Under the pieces are notes generated by a model. It had not been told where the DNA came from. It saw only the letters and a list, made by a program, of their open reading frames with translations, and did no database searches. Of a stretch of DNA of 64,000 nt, positions 26,396 through 34,216 are shown piece by piece. Origin of the DNA: Cohnella pontilimi (GTDB lineage: Bacteria > Bacillota > Bacilli > Paenibacillales > Paenibacillaceae); the NCBI RefSeq assembly GCF_005049045.1, contig NZ_SUPK01000006.1:124001-188000 (forward strand), read 5' to 3'. Every line of letters starts with the position of its first letter. Position 1 is the first letter of the stretch. The translations under genes were made by a program, and so were the position numbers.

Positions 26396-26596
26396 TTACA
26401 ATTCCACGACATAACCGGCGCCTTTGCCCGCTCTGCGTTTCTCCACCAAGGCGATTTCCTTGACTTCCGGGCTGCCGATAAAATGCTTGGACAAGTGCGC
26501 TTCCACCGAATCCATGACCTCTTCGTCGGAGTCGCCCATCAGGATCAGCACCGTCCGGCGGTCTGCGAGCTGCACTTCGAGCTTGTACAAAAACAT
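26396..26596 (-). CDS. Small DUF3906-like protein
   Basis: The 66-residue protein starts 'MFLYKLEVQLADRRTVLIL' and ends 'VEKKRAGKG'-like then 'GYVVEL'; the mixed beta/alpha pattern and the 'LVEKRRAGKGAGYVV' end resemble DUF3906 proteins of Bacillales, which have no known function. ATG 26596 lies eight bases after GGAG; a GTG three codons earlier overlaps that site and is less likely. It follows pfkA by 23 bp and ends the operon. The family name is from memory and should be treated as tentative. Confidence 0.62.
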   Translation of the reverse strand: MFLYKLEVQLADRRTVLILMGDSDEEVMDSVEAHLSKHFIGSPEVKEIALVEKRRAGKGAGYVVEL

Positions 26597-26619
26597 CCGG
26601 CTCACTCCGTCTCTCGAGG

Positions 26620-27588
26620 TTATTGGGACAGGCGCATGGCCAACTCGTACAGCTCGGTGTTAAACGGCTTCTTGGTCGTGCATACCGTTTCGATGGGTAT
26701 GGCGCAAAATACGCCCTTTGAGATGCCGAGGGCTTTGCCCGAGTCGCCTTCCATCAGCTTTTGCACGGCATAATCACCTAGACGGCTCGCCAGAATCCGG
26801 TCGTTATGCGTCGGGGTACCGCCGCGCTGGATATGGCCAAGAACCGTAACACGAGGTTCGATGCCGCTGTATTCCGTGATTTGACGGGCAATATTTTCTC
26901 CGCTGTCTACCCCTTCGGCAACCACGATAATGCCGTGGCGTTTGCCGTTTTTGAAGTTTTCCTTCATCTGCAGAGAGATTTGCTTCAAATCAAACGGGAT
27001 CTCCGGGACCAGGATCGCTTCCGCCCCGCTGGCCAGACCCGCATACAGCGCGATGTCGCCGCAATGGCGTCCCATGACTTCGACGACGGACGAGCGTTCA
27101 TGCGACGTCATTGTATCGCGCAGCTTATTGATTGCATCCACTGCGACACTCACCGCCGTATCGAATCCGATCGTAAAGTCGGTGCACGGAATATCGTTGT
27201 CGATCGTGCCGGGCAATCCCATCGTTTTGATGCCGAGCTTGCTCAGCTTCAGCGCGCCTTGATAGGAACCGTCACCGCCGATGACGACAAGGCCGTCGAT
27301 GCCGAATTCCCGAAGCACGTCGGCGCCGCGCTGCTGGCCCTCCGCCGTCACGAATTCTTTGCACCGGGCCGTCTGCAGAATGGTGCCTCCGCGCTGGATA
27401 ATGTCGCCAACGCTCCGGATATCCATTTGGAACAAATCCTTGTTCAGCAGTCCCTGGTATCCTCGCTGGACGCCGTACACTTCCAAACCGCGATACAGCG
27501 CGCCGCGCACAACGGCCCGAACCGCCGCGTTCATTCCTTGCGAATCTCCGCCGCTGGTCAGAACGGCGATTTTCTTCACTGCACTCAT
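26620..27588 (-). CDS. pfkA: 6-phosphofructokinase (ATP)
   Basis: PfkA phosphorylates fructose 6-phosphate and is the main control point of glycolysis. The 322-residue protein shows 'LTSGGDSQGMNAAVRAVVR' (ATP site), 'GGDGSYQGALKL', the catalytic 'GTIDNDIPCTDFTIGFDTA' and 'VMGRHCGDIALYAGLASGAE', all of the bacterial ATP-dependent, allosteric type. ATG 27588 follows GAGGAAATGG. In many Bacillales pfkA stands with accA or pyk; here it follows ytpB by 29 bp instead, so its expression may depend on the promoter before the small upstream gene. Confidence 0.96.
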   Translation of the reverse strand: MSAVKKIAVLTSGGDSQGMNAAVRAVVRGALYRGLEVYGVQRGYQGLLNKDLFQMDIRSVGDIIQRGGTILQTARCKEFVTAEGQQRGADVLREFGIDGLVVIGGDGSYQGALKLSKLGIKTMGLPGTIDNDIPCTDFTIGFDTAVSVAVDAINKLRDTMTSHERSSVVEVMGRHCGDIALYAGLASGAEAILVPEIPFDLKQISLQMKENFKNGKRHGIIVVAEGVDSGENIARQITEYSGIEPRVTVLGHIQRGGTPTHNDRILASRLGDYAVQKLMEGDSGKALGISKGVFCAIPIETVCTTKKPFNTELYELAMRLSQ

Positions 27589-27617
27589 GTCCCATTTCCT
27601 CCTCATGTCTGCTGAAC

Positions 27618-28694
27618 CTACATCGCTTTGCGTATCCAATGGCTGTTTAGCCAGAAAAAGAGCCGTGTCCAAGGACTGCCTTTCATTAACAGCCGTGCCG
27701 TTCTCCGGACCCTCGCCTGTCCTTTGACCTTAGGGTCGGACAAGTAGAGCGCGATCAATCCTTCTACGATCATCCGGTGAAACGACGGAGCCGGCAGCCC
27801 GTCAGCCGCCTGTCTGGCGGACTGGACCATGCGAAGCATCCGTTCGTTCAGCTGATCTTGGCTTCCGAAGTAATGACAGAAATTCAGATCGCCGCCCTCT
27901 TCATCCTCCGCCTGATCGATCAAGTAATCAAGCAAGATATGAAGGCCGCAAATGGATGGGAAATAGCTCCGTCTCACCCGCTCCGCATCTTCCGGCTGCA
28001 AGGCAGGATCGCATGCGGCAAGAAACAGCATGAACATGCCGAGCGTGGAGCCGGTGGCCGCCGCGAATTCATTCCATCGCAGCTCCGGATACGAGTCTTC
28101 ATATTGCTGCCACCATCTCAGAAGTTCCGTTTCCCGCAAAGGCTTGGCGATATGCTTATAAACCTGCAGGTCGCCGTATAGTCCGACCAATTCGCGGACG
28201 CGCTCCTGCACCAAATCATAAGCAGGCAAATCGGCGGCGCATTCCTGGCATCGCCTCACCAGCGCATGCAGGTAACCCCCGTCGTTCCGTTCATCCCGGA
28301 GCGCGTAATAGTCCGTCAGCGGTGCCCCGGGCGTTACCGCATCCAGCATGCTGCGGTGCAGCAGGCGGAAATCGTCCGCACGTAGCGACGTGCTCCGGTC
28401 GCACAAATTGTCCAAGTAATCGCTGATCGTTTGCAACGCGACGATCAGCGGAATCAGCATATGCCGTCGGTCTAAACGTGCGGCGGCGTAAACCGCGCCC
28501 CCCTCGCAGTGAAACTGCTTCGTATTCATGCTGCTCAGCGCCTGTCTGCGCAGTTCCGCGTCCGGAATCGCTTCCGCCGCTTTGCGCCACTCGGCCAACT
28601 CGGCTCGGACGCCGGGCAGGATGTACTTGTATACGCGCGACATCAACGCGAGCGGCCCGCGGGGGTAATGATCCTCCGTGCTCGTATGCTTCAT
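27618..28694 (-). CDS. ytpB: Tetraprenyl-beta-curcumene synthase-like protein (DUF2600)
   Basis: YtpB-type terpene synthases cyclise long prenyl diphosphates to monocyclic C35 sesquarterpene precursors, made in spore-formers. The 358-residue protein has 'TISDYLDNLCDRS' (Asp-rich segment, a candidate Mg-binding site), 'FHCEGGAVYAA', 'DLQVYKHI' and 'HILLDYLIDQAEDEEGGDLN', consistent with the DUF2600 family and an all-helical fold. ATG 28694 follows GGAGG. It is downstream of a 112-aa protein by 20 bp and upstream of pfkA by 29 bp. A prenyl donor enzyme is not in the window. Confidence 0.88.
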   Translation of the reverse strand: MKHTSTEDHYPRGPLALMSRVYKYILPGVRAELAEWRKAAEAIPDAELRRQALSSMNTKQFHCEGGAVYAAARLDRRHMLIPLIVALQTISDYLDNLCDRSTSLRADDFRLLHRSMLDAVTPGAPLTDYYALRDERNDGGYLHALVRRCQECAADLPAYDLVQERVRELVGLYGDLQVYKHIAKPLRETELLRWWQQYEDSYPELRWNEFAAATGSTLGMFMLFLAACDPALQPEDAERVRRSYFPSICGLHILLDYLIDQAEDEEGGDLNFCHYFGSQDQLNERMLRMVQSARQAADGLPAPSFHRMIVEGLIALYLSDPKVKGQARVRRTARLLMKGSPWTRLFFWLNSHWIRKAM

Positions 28695-28714
28695 TCAAAC
28701 CTCCACTTGCCCGT

Positions 28715-29053
28715 TCAGCCGTGCCTTTTGCCTTCCTCGTCCAGATCCTGCTGGGTCCGGAACCATATATGCAGGTCGTTGATCCGGCTTGCCAAATCGG
28801 CAATATCCCCGTTCAACCGGCAGGATGCGGCAAAATCATCCTCTTCGAATAGTGCGTCTTGCATGCGCTTGATTTGCTCTTCGAATCGTTTGACGTGATC
28901 CGGAATCTTACCCCGGATCGTCTCCCATACCTCCAGAACCGACGACTGTTCGCCGCGGCTCATTTCTTCCCAATCCTGCGTCAGCGACGGCACCGAAATG
29001 CCGAGCCGCTCATTCCAAGCGAACTGACGGGCCAGCCAGTCGGAGTCTCCCAT
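28715..29053 (-). CDS. Hypothetical helical protein, 112 aa
   Basis: This soluble, acidic protein is almost entirely helical in appearance ('WETIRGKIPDHVKRFEEQIK' and 'ASRINDLHIWFRTQQDL'), with several Trp residues and no signal peptide. ATG 29053 follows CGGAGA. It is the first gene of the operon that contains ytpB and pfkA. I do not recognise a family. The position next to ytpB and the helical profile would allow a role as a partner or regulator, but that is only a guess. Confidence 0.65.
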   Translation of the reverse strand: MGDSDWLARQFAWNERLGISVPSLTQDWEEMSRGEQSSVLEVWETIRGKIPDHVKRFEEQIKRMQDALFEEDDFAASCRLNGDIADLASRINDLHIWFRTQQDLDEEGKRHG

Positions 29054-29182
29054 GGCAATCTCCGTTTCCCCTCTGTCTGCTTTGCTGCTTCGTCAAAAGC
29101 GTCATTCTTTAATTTATCACTTCGATGCGGTGAAATCCAGCGCGAATGTTCTCTCAAACTACCTCTGAAAGTTGTCGATTTC

Positions 29183-29191
29183 TGATATAAT
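29183..29191 (+). promoter_or_regulatory. Extended -10 promoter of the exporter pair
   Basis: TGATATAAT matches TGnTATAAT, 52 bp before the start of the MOP-type gene. There is no convincing -35 box. Confidence 0.5.
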
Positions 29192-29243
29192 ACTAGCTGT
29201 TGCGATACACGACCGGACTATTCAGCAGCTGAGGAGTGACCCC

Positions 29244-30578
29244 ATGAATACTTCCGACGTTCACGTTTCGATGAAACGCCTGTTTCTGTTTTTCATTCCG
29301 ATGGGGCTCTCCGTCGTCCTCATCAACTTCTCGCACGTCATCATTAACGGCACGCTGGCCCGCTCCGACGACCCCAAAACGGTGCTCGCCGGGTACGCGC
29401 TGGCCATGAGTCTGCTCGCGGTCTCCGAAAGACCGGGCGTTCTGCTGCGCCAAACCTGTTCCGCCCTCGTCCGGGACCGGCTGTCGTTCCGTGCGGTTCG
29501 GACGGTAGCGTATACGATTTGCGGCGTTTCGCTCCTTTTCGGCGCTTTGATCGCTTACACCCCCGCCGGCCGTTTCGTTTTCGAAGGCGCTTACGCCGCG
29601 GAGCCCGCTGTAGCAAACGAAGCCAGACACGCCTGGCACGCGCTCATGTTCTTGACCGTTTTTTCTTGTTTGCGCTGCCTCCTCCAAGGAGTCATCATTT
29701 ATAAAATGCGCACACGCTGGCTGACGATCGGCATGATTTTTCGTCTGGCCGGCATGTTTGTTCTTTCGAGGTATTTTTTGCATGCCGGCGTGACCGGCGC
29801 ATGGCAGGGAGCGTTTATCTTCCTTGTCGGCATGATGATCGAAGCGTTTTTGAGCTGGCTGGAATGCCGGAAGCTGGTCGCCGGAATGCCCGAAAAGGAT
29901 CCGGAGACCGACATCGTTCGCCCCAAGCAGGTGCTGCCGTTTTACAAACCGCTTTTGTACTCCACATTCGTGGTTGTATGGGCGCTGCCGATTCTGAACG
30001 CGCTGCTCGGGACGACCGAACATGCCGCGCTGGCCGTCGCGTCATTGGCGGTAGCGGGAAGTCTCATGAACCTGATGCTCGGATTTTTCACCTATTTTCA
30101 CCAGATCGCCCTCCACTTCGGCCGAACGAACCCCGGCATCGTACGCCGCTTTACGCTTACCCTCGGCTTCGTGCCATCAGCGCTGCTTGCTCTCATGGCC
30201 TTCACGCCGGCTGGCGACTGGATGTTGACGCATATGCTCGGTGTGAGAGGCGATTTGCTCGAGGCGAGCAAGCACGCGTTGCAGGGCTACTTGCCCTACG
30301 TTCTCGTCTTTCCATGGTTGGATACATTGAATGGCTTTGTGATGTCGAACGGAGAAACGAAGCTGATGTTCGCTTCACAATCGTCCAACGCCGTCATGAC
30401 GACACTGGCAGTTCTGGTTTTGACAGTGGCGCTTCCCGGCTGGAACGGTGTGCTCGGCTCATTGGCGCAGTCGGCAGGCGTAATGGCCGAACTTGCGCTG
30501 CTTGCCTGGCTGTATAGAAGAAACCGCAGATTGCAGAAACGAACCGGGCTGCCGGCCCGTGCGGAGGTAGGTCTATGA
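29244..30578 (+). CDS. Polytopic membrane protein, MOP/MATE-like exporter
   Basis: The 444-residue protein has twelve hydrophobic segments arranged in two similar halves. 'MKRLFLFFIPMGLSVVLINFS' at the start and the paired layout resemble MATE/MOP-superfamily antiporters or flippases, but I see no diagnostic motif, so the family call is moderate. ATG 29244 follows GAGGAG. Its stop overlaps the start of the next gene in ATGA, so the two are surely co-expressed. The substrate is unknown; the second gene is an MFS carrier. Confidence 0.68.
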   Translation: MNTSDVHVSMKRLFLFFIPMGLSVVLINFSHVIINGTLARSDDPKTVLAGYALAMSLLAVSERPGVLLRQTCSALVRDRLSFRAVRTVAYTICGVSLLFGALIAYTPAGRFVFEGAYAAEPAVANEARHAWHALMFLTVFSCLRCLLQGVIIYKMRTRWLTIGMIFRLAGMFVLSRYFLHAGVTGAWQGAFIFLVGMMIEAFLSWLECRKLVAGMPEKDPETDIVRPKQVLPFYKPLLYSTFVVVWALPILNALLGTTEHAALAVASLAVAGSLMNLMLGFFTYFHQIALHFGRTNPGIVRRFTLTLGFVPSALLALMAFTPAGDWMLTHMLGVRGDLLEASKHALQGYLPYVLVFPWLDTLNGFVMSNGETKLMFASQSSNAVMTTLAVLVLTVALPGWNGVLGSLAQSAGVMAELALLAWLYRRNRRLQKRTGLPARAEVGL

Positions 30579-31735
30579 CAAAATTATCGTCCGATCGGGC
30601 TCAAGTCACCATACTCCGTTCCATGCAATTTGCTTGGTACGGCATGATGGCGCTCATCTCTTCCTATTTCCCTCTTTATTTCTATCATCTGGGCTTCAGC
30701 AAGCTGCAGATCGGAGCCATTTATTCGGTTGGTCCGGTGCTGTCGATCTTTACGAACATTCTGACCGGCATCGTGAGCGATAAAACGAAAAATATACGGC
30801 TCGTCATCTGTCTGCTGTTCGCCGGCCAGATTTTAGCCCTCGCCTTACTGCTCCCACAGCGGGAATTCGGAATGATGGCGGTGCTGATGGCGCTGTTTTA
30901 CGTATTCCAAACACCGGTGAACTCCACCATGGACAGCGTGACCCTTTTGGCCGCCGTTAAATTTAATCGCAGCTTCCCTTCCATCCGGATGTTCGGCTCG
31001 CTCGGCTACGCGGTATGCGCGGTGCTGTTCGGGCTATTTCTCAACCGCTACGGTTCCGATTGGACGTTAGGACTCGGCCTTGCCGTTGTTGCGGTATCGC
31101 TTGTATTCTCCATTCTGCTTGGGGACTATCAGACGTCCTCCCGGAAGTTCGAATTCGGCGGTCTTTGGATCGTGCTCAAACGCCGGGAAATCCTTATCTT
31201 TTTCGCAATCATCTTTATTCTATCGGTCGGCCACCGGATGTACGAGGGATTCTTTACGGTGGCGATGCGCGAGCTAGGTGCGAGCGACTCGGTCATCGGC
31301 TTGTCGCAGCTCATGTCGGCTTGCAGCGAAATTCCGATGTTTTTCCTGCTGGCGAAATTCGGACACCGCTATCGAGAACTGCCGCTGCTTGCGGTGGCGA
31401 GCTTCATGTATACGATTCGCATCGGTCTGCTCAGCTTCATCACGAACCCTTGGGGGATTGTGGCCCTGCAATTGATGCACAGCGTGACGTTCGGCATTTT
31501 TTACATCACCGGCATTCGCTACATACAGACGCTCATTCCCGACGAATACCGGACATCCGGGCAATCGTTGTATGCCGTGGTGTGGACCGGATTCTCAGGC
31601 CTTGTGGCCGGGATCATGGGCGGCTGGATGTACGACGGCTACGGTCTGGCGGCGGTCTTCCGCGTAGGCGCGGCCTTCGCATTTGCCGCCTTCGTCGGCA
31701 TTCTCGCCTACTACTTTCGGCGCAATGATTCTTGA
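30575..31735 (+). CDS. MFS transporter, LacY/PPP-like (MFS_1_like)
   Basis: The 386-residue protein has twelve hydrophobic segments. The first half resembles the phenylpropionate/nucleoside symporter-like branch ('FSKLQIGAIYSVGPVLSIFT' and 'GIVSDKTKNIRL' as the motif A variant; 'SIRMFGSLGYAVCAVLFGLF'). Such carriers import or export small organic molecules by proton coupling. The start codon overlaps the stop of the preceding MOP-like gene by four bases. The -35 box of the nitroreductase promoter overlaps its stop codon. Confidence 0.82.
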   Translation: MTKLSSDRAQVTILRSMQFAWYGMMALISSYFPLYFYHLGFSKLQIGAIYSVGPVLSIFTNILTGIVSDKTKNIRLVICLLFAGQILALALLLPQREFGMMAVLMALFYVFQTPVNSTMDSVTLLAAVKFNRSFPSIRMFGSLGYAVCAVLFGLFLNRYGSDWTLGLGLAVVAVSLVFSILLGDYQTSSRKFEFGGLWIVLKRREILIFFAIIFILSVGHRMYEGFFTVAMRELGASDSVIGLSQLMSACSEIPMFFLLAKFGHRYRELPLLAVASFMYTIRIGLLSFITNPWGIVALQLMHSVTFGIFYITGIRYIQTLIPDEYRTSGQSLYAVVWTGFSGLVAGIMGGWMYDGYGLAAVFRVGAAFAFAAFVGILAYYFRRNDS

Positions 31736-31760
31736 TCGTCCGGTAACCCGCCACTATAAT
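31732..31760 (+). promoter_or_regulatory. Promoter of the nitroreductase gene
   Basis: TTGATC (31732-31737), 17-base spacer, TATAAT (31755-31760). The -35 box overlaps the stop codon of the upstream MFS gene. Confidence 0.7.
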
Positions 31761-31786
31761 AGGGGGGAAGGAGAGAGAAAACAACA

Positions 31787-32434
31787 ATGGAATATACTGC
31801 ACTGAAAGAGCTGATCCAAGGCCGCCGGAGCATTCGCAAATTTGCGGACAAGCCGGTGTCCGACGAGGACATCCGCGAGTTGATCGATTGCGCGCGCTAT
31901 GCGCCCAGCGACACCAACTCCCAGACTTGGGAATTCGTCGTCGTGACGAACCAAGAAAAAATCCGACACATTGAAAAAATGACGTGGGACGCGCTTCACA
32001 AGCGTGCGGAAGAAGCCGAACAGCGCGGGCTAAGCCGGGAAGGCCGGCTGCTGGTCAAATCGTTCGGCCCTTACGCGACGGCATTCTCCGACGCACCGGC
32101 TTTGATCGTATGCCTCGCGACGCCGTATCAATCGAAATTCCGCGAGCGCATTTTCGATCCGATCGGCCTCGTAGGCGATGAGGTATGGCGTGAAGAAGGC
32201 ATCAAAAGCAGCTGCCTCGCCTCGATGAACCTTATGCTCGCCGCTCATGCCCGCGGAATGGCGACGTGTCCGATGACCGGACCCGTATTGCTTGCCGAGA
32301 AGGCAATGTGCGAGTATCTCGGCATCGACGAATCGAAGCAGGTGAATATGGTCATCGCGCTCGGCTATCCGATGGAAACGCCGGCGAAGCTTGCCCGCAA
32401 GGAAGTCGACGATATTTTGACGATCGTTAAGTAA
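31787..32434 (+). CDS. Nitroreductase-family flavoprotein
   Basis: This 215-residue FMN-dependent oxidoreductase begins 'LKELIQGRRSIRKFADKPVS' (FMN phosphate site, R-R-S-x-R), has 'ARYAPSDTNSQTWEFVVVTN', then 'LASMNLMLAAHARGMATCPM' and ends 'VIALGYPMETPAKLARKEVD'. The family reduces nitro groups, quinones or flavins with NAD(P)H; the specific substrate cannot be told. ATG 31787 lies behind AAGGAGAG. It is a single-gene unit between its own promoter and a perfect terminator hairpin. Confidence 0.9.
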   Translation: MEYTALKELIQGRRSIRKFADKPVSDEDIRELIDCARYAPSDTNSQTWEFVVVTNQEKIRHIEKMTWDALHKRAEEAEQRGLSREGRLLVKSFGPYATAFSDAPALIVCLATPYQSKFRERIFDPIGLVGDEVWREEGIKSSCLASMNLMLAAHARGMATCPMTGPVLLAEKAMCEYLGIDESKQVNMVIALGYPMETPAKLARKEVDDILTIVK

Positions 32435-32436
32435 CG

Positions 32437-32474
32437 AAAAGAGTGCGGAACCGGCAGCGGTTCCGCACTCTTTT
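32437..32474. terminator. Bidirectional terminator after the nitroreductase gene
   Basis: A 16-bp perfect stem (32437-32452 with 32459-32474) starts with AAAA and ends with TTTT. It serves the nitroreductase gene (+) and the GH26-like gene (-). Confidence 0.88.
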
Positions 32475-32482
32475 CTTTTAAC

Positions 32483-34072
32483 TCACAATGGACTTGGCAT
32501 CGCCTGGAATCCGAAGAAGGCCACCGTTGCAGACTTCTGATAAGGCATCTCCTTCGTGACCAACACGCGGAACTTCTCATCAAGCACCTTCACAGTAAGT
32601 TTACCCGAAGCCGGCAGCTGATCGAAGTCCACTTCCATATCGAACGGCGGAGCATAAGCTCTCTTCAGCAGCAGCTTCTTGCCGTCGTACAGGTGCACCG
32701 CATACGGCTGCTGTCCGAGCGGAAGCTTGACGTACGTAAACAGCTTCACTTTACCGCTTAGCTCCCGCACCTGGGAGAGAGGTTTGTACGTTACGGCGGA
32801 TTCCGGTACCGCGCCGTCCTGCACGGAAGTGAGGAAATACGGAGAGGATGTCAACTTGATGTAGGTATTCAGCATTTCCGGCCGGTCATGCAGATCGTAG
32901 TTGTTGTTTTGGTTGTCGTAGTTGGTCGTACGCTTGTCCAGATCGAAGTAGGTCATCGCCTTCACCTGCGGAAGCAGCCGCGGCATATACGCATAGTAAT
33001 TGGCGAGCTGTCCCATGCCCCATTTGGTGTAATCCTTGTCCAGCTGATAGCTGTAAAAAGATACGGCTCCTTCGGAGATCATGATCGGCTTCTTCGAATA
33101 CTTGTCGTACAAAGGCTTCATATAATCGATCGGGTTGCCCCCGAGCTTCAGCTCGCCGTGCGAAAACGGAATGATGTAGAGGGAGAAGCCGACCCAATCC
33201 ACATACTTATCGCCCGGGTAATATACATCAATGTTGCCCCGCGGCAGGAAATTCGGCGACCATACCATGGTCACGTTCGGCGCTTCTTCCGCCATGATGT
33301 CGTGAATCAGACGGAATTTCTCGATATATTTTTTCGGGTCTCCGTTCCACGGTACCCATTCTCCGTTCATTTCGCTCGCATAGCGCAGAAACACCGGGAT
33401 ACCGGATGCCTTGGCCTCGCGCGCAAACTGCCGGACGTACTCGTCGTCCTTCACGTCATCCAGACCGTTCATCGGTTCCCACCCGATTTGGATCGCGCCT
33501 CCAAGCTTCGCGATTTCTTCCGCGTAAGCGACCGGGAAGACGGAGTTCGTTTTCGGATAGGTCTGTCTCCACCGGGTATAAGTCAAATAAATCGCATGCT
33601 TCTTCCCGAAGGCTTGCTCCGCCATGGCCGGACTGCCCTTAATCGGCTTGCCGGCCGGATACATGCCTACGTACATGCCGGTGAGCGGTTCGAATTTCTC
33701 CAGCTTCTTGCCCGGTACCGCCGGAATTTCCGCGTATGTATCCACGACTGTGCGGATATGGTCCCCGCGGATCTGGCTCGTGATGCCCCAGTCCGGCTTG
33801 CCGTATCGGGTCCAGTATTGGTCGGTCAGCGCGTAATATTGGGCGGCCGGCTCGTACATTTTGCGGTCATCGTAATAAACGGCGATTTTTTTGGCGTAGG
33901 TTGCAGCTTGGTTCCATGCCTTTTTCTTGACGGCATTATTCATTTGAGCAATAAGGGAATTCACGGTCTTTCCCGGATCTGCAGCAATCGCGGGAGTCAT
34001 GTGGAGGCCGGAAAAAAACACGGCGGCGGCGAATACGACGGACAACAGGGTAAAGGGTTTTTTGTTCATCAT
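32483..34072 (-). CDS. Secreted glycoside hydrolase, GH26-like
   Basis: The 529-residue protein has a signal peptide (about residues 1-31, ending 'PAIAA'), an N-terminal helical region with 'TYAKKIAVYYDDRKMY', and a (beta/alpha)8 domain: 'GMYVGMYPAGKP', 'RYASEMNGEWVPWNGDPKKY' holding the predicted acid/base Glu, 'TMVWSPNFLPRGNIDVYYPG' and 'MISEGAVSFYS' with the predicted nucleophile Glu. This is the GH26 (beta-mannanase) layout. A beta-rich C-terminal domain follows. It would cleave mannan-type or related glycans outside the cell. ATG 34072 is doubled; the AAAGG upstream is far from it. Confidence 0.8.
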   Translation of the reverse strand: MMNKKPFTLLSVVFAAAVFFSGLHMTPAIAADPGKTVNSLIAQMNNAVKKKAWNQAATYAKKIAVYYDDRKMYEPAAQYYALTDQYWTRYGKPDWGITSQIRGDHIRTVVDTYAEIPAVPGKKLEKFEPLTGMYVGMYPAGKPIKGSPAMAEQAFGKKHAIYLTYTRWRQTYPKTNSVFPVAYAEEIAKLGGAIQIGWEPMNGLDDVKDDEYVRQFAREAKASGIPVFLRYASEMNGEWVPWNGDPKKYIEKFRLIHDIMAEEAPNVTMVWSPNFLPRGNIDVYYPGDKYVDWVGFSLYIIPFSHGELKLGGNPIDYMKPLYDKYSKKPIMISEGAVSFYSYQLDKDYTKWGMGQLANYYAYMPRLLPQVKAMTYFDLDKRTTNYDNQNNNYDLHDRPEMLNTYIKLTSSPYFLTSVQDGAVPESAVTYKPLSQVRELSGKVKLFTYVKLPLGQQPYAVHLYDGKKLLLKRAYAPPFDMEVDFDQLPASGKLTVKVLDEKFRVLVTKEMPYQKSATVAFFGFQAMPSPL

Positions 34073-34174
34073 GCTTAAATTTTACCTTTTTATCGCTGCT
34101 GAAAAACAGGGAGCAATTGGAAATTGTTGTCCGAATTTGTTTAAATTTATCTAAAGATGCGGAAGAAACAACAA

Positions 34175-34206
34175 TGCCCCGGCTCGCATTTCGCGAAGCT
34201 GGGGCA
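34175..34206 (-). terminator. Hairpin after the CNNM/CorC gene
   Basis: TGCCCC/GGGGCA with GCT/AGC extends to an imperfect stem 10 bases after the stop; the following sequence is only moderately T-rich. Confidence 0.5.
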
Positions 34207-34216
34207 CTGATTCATT

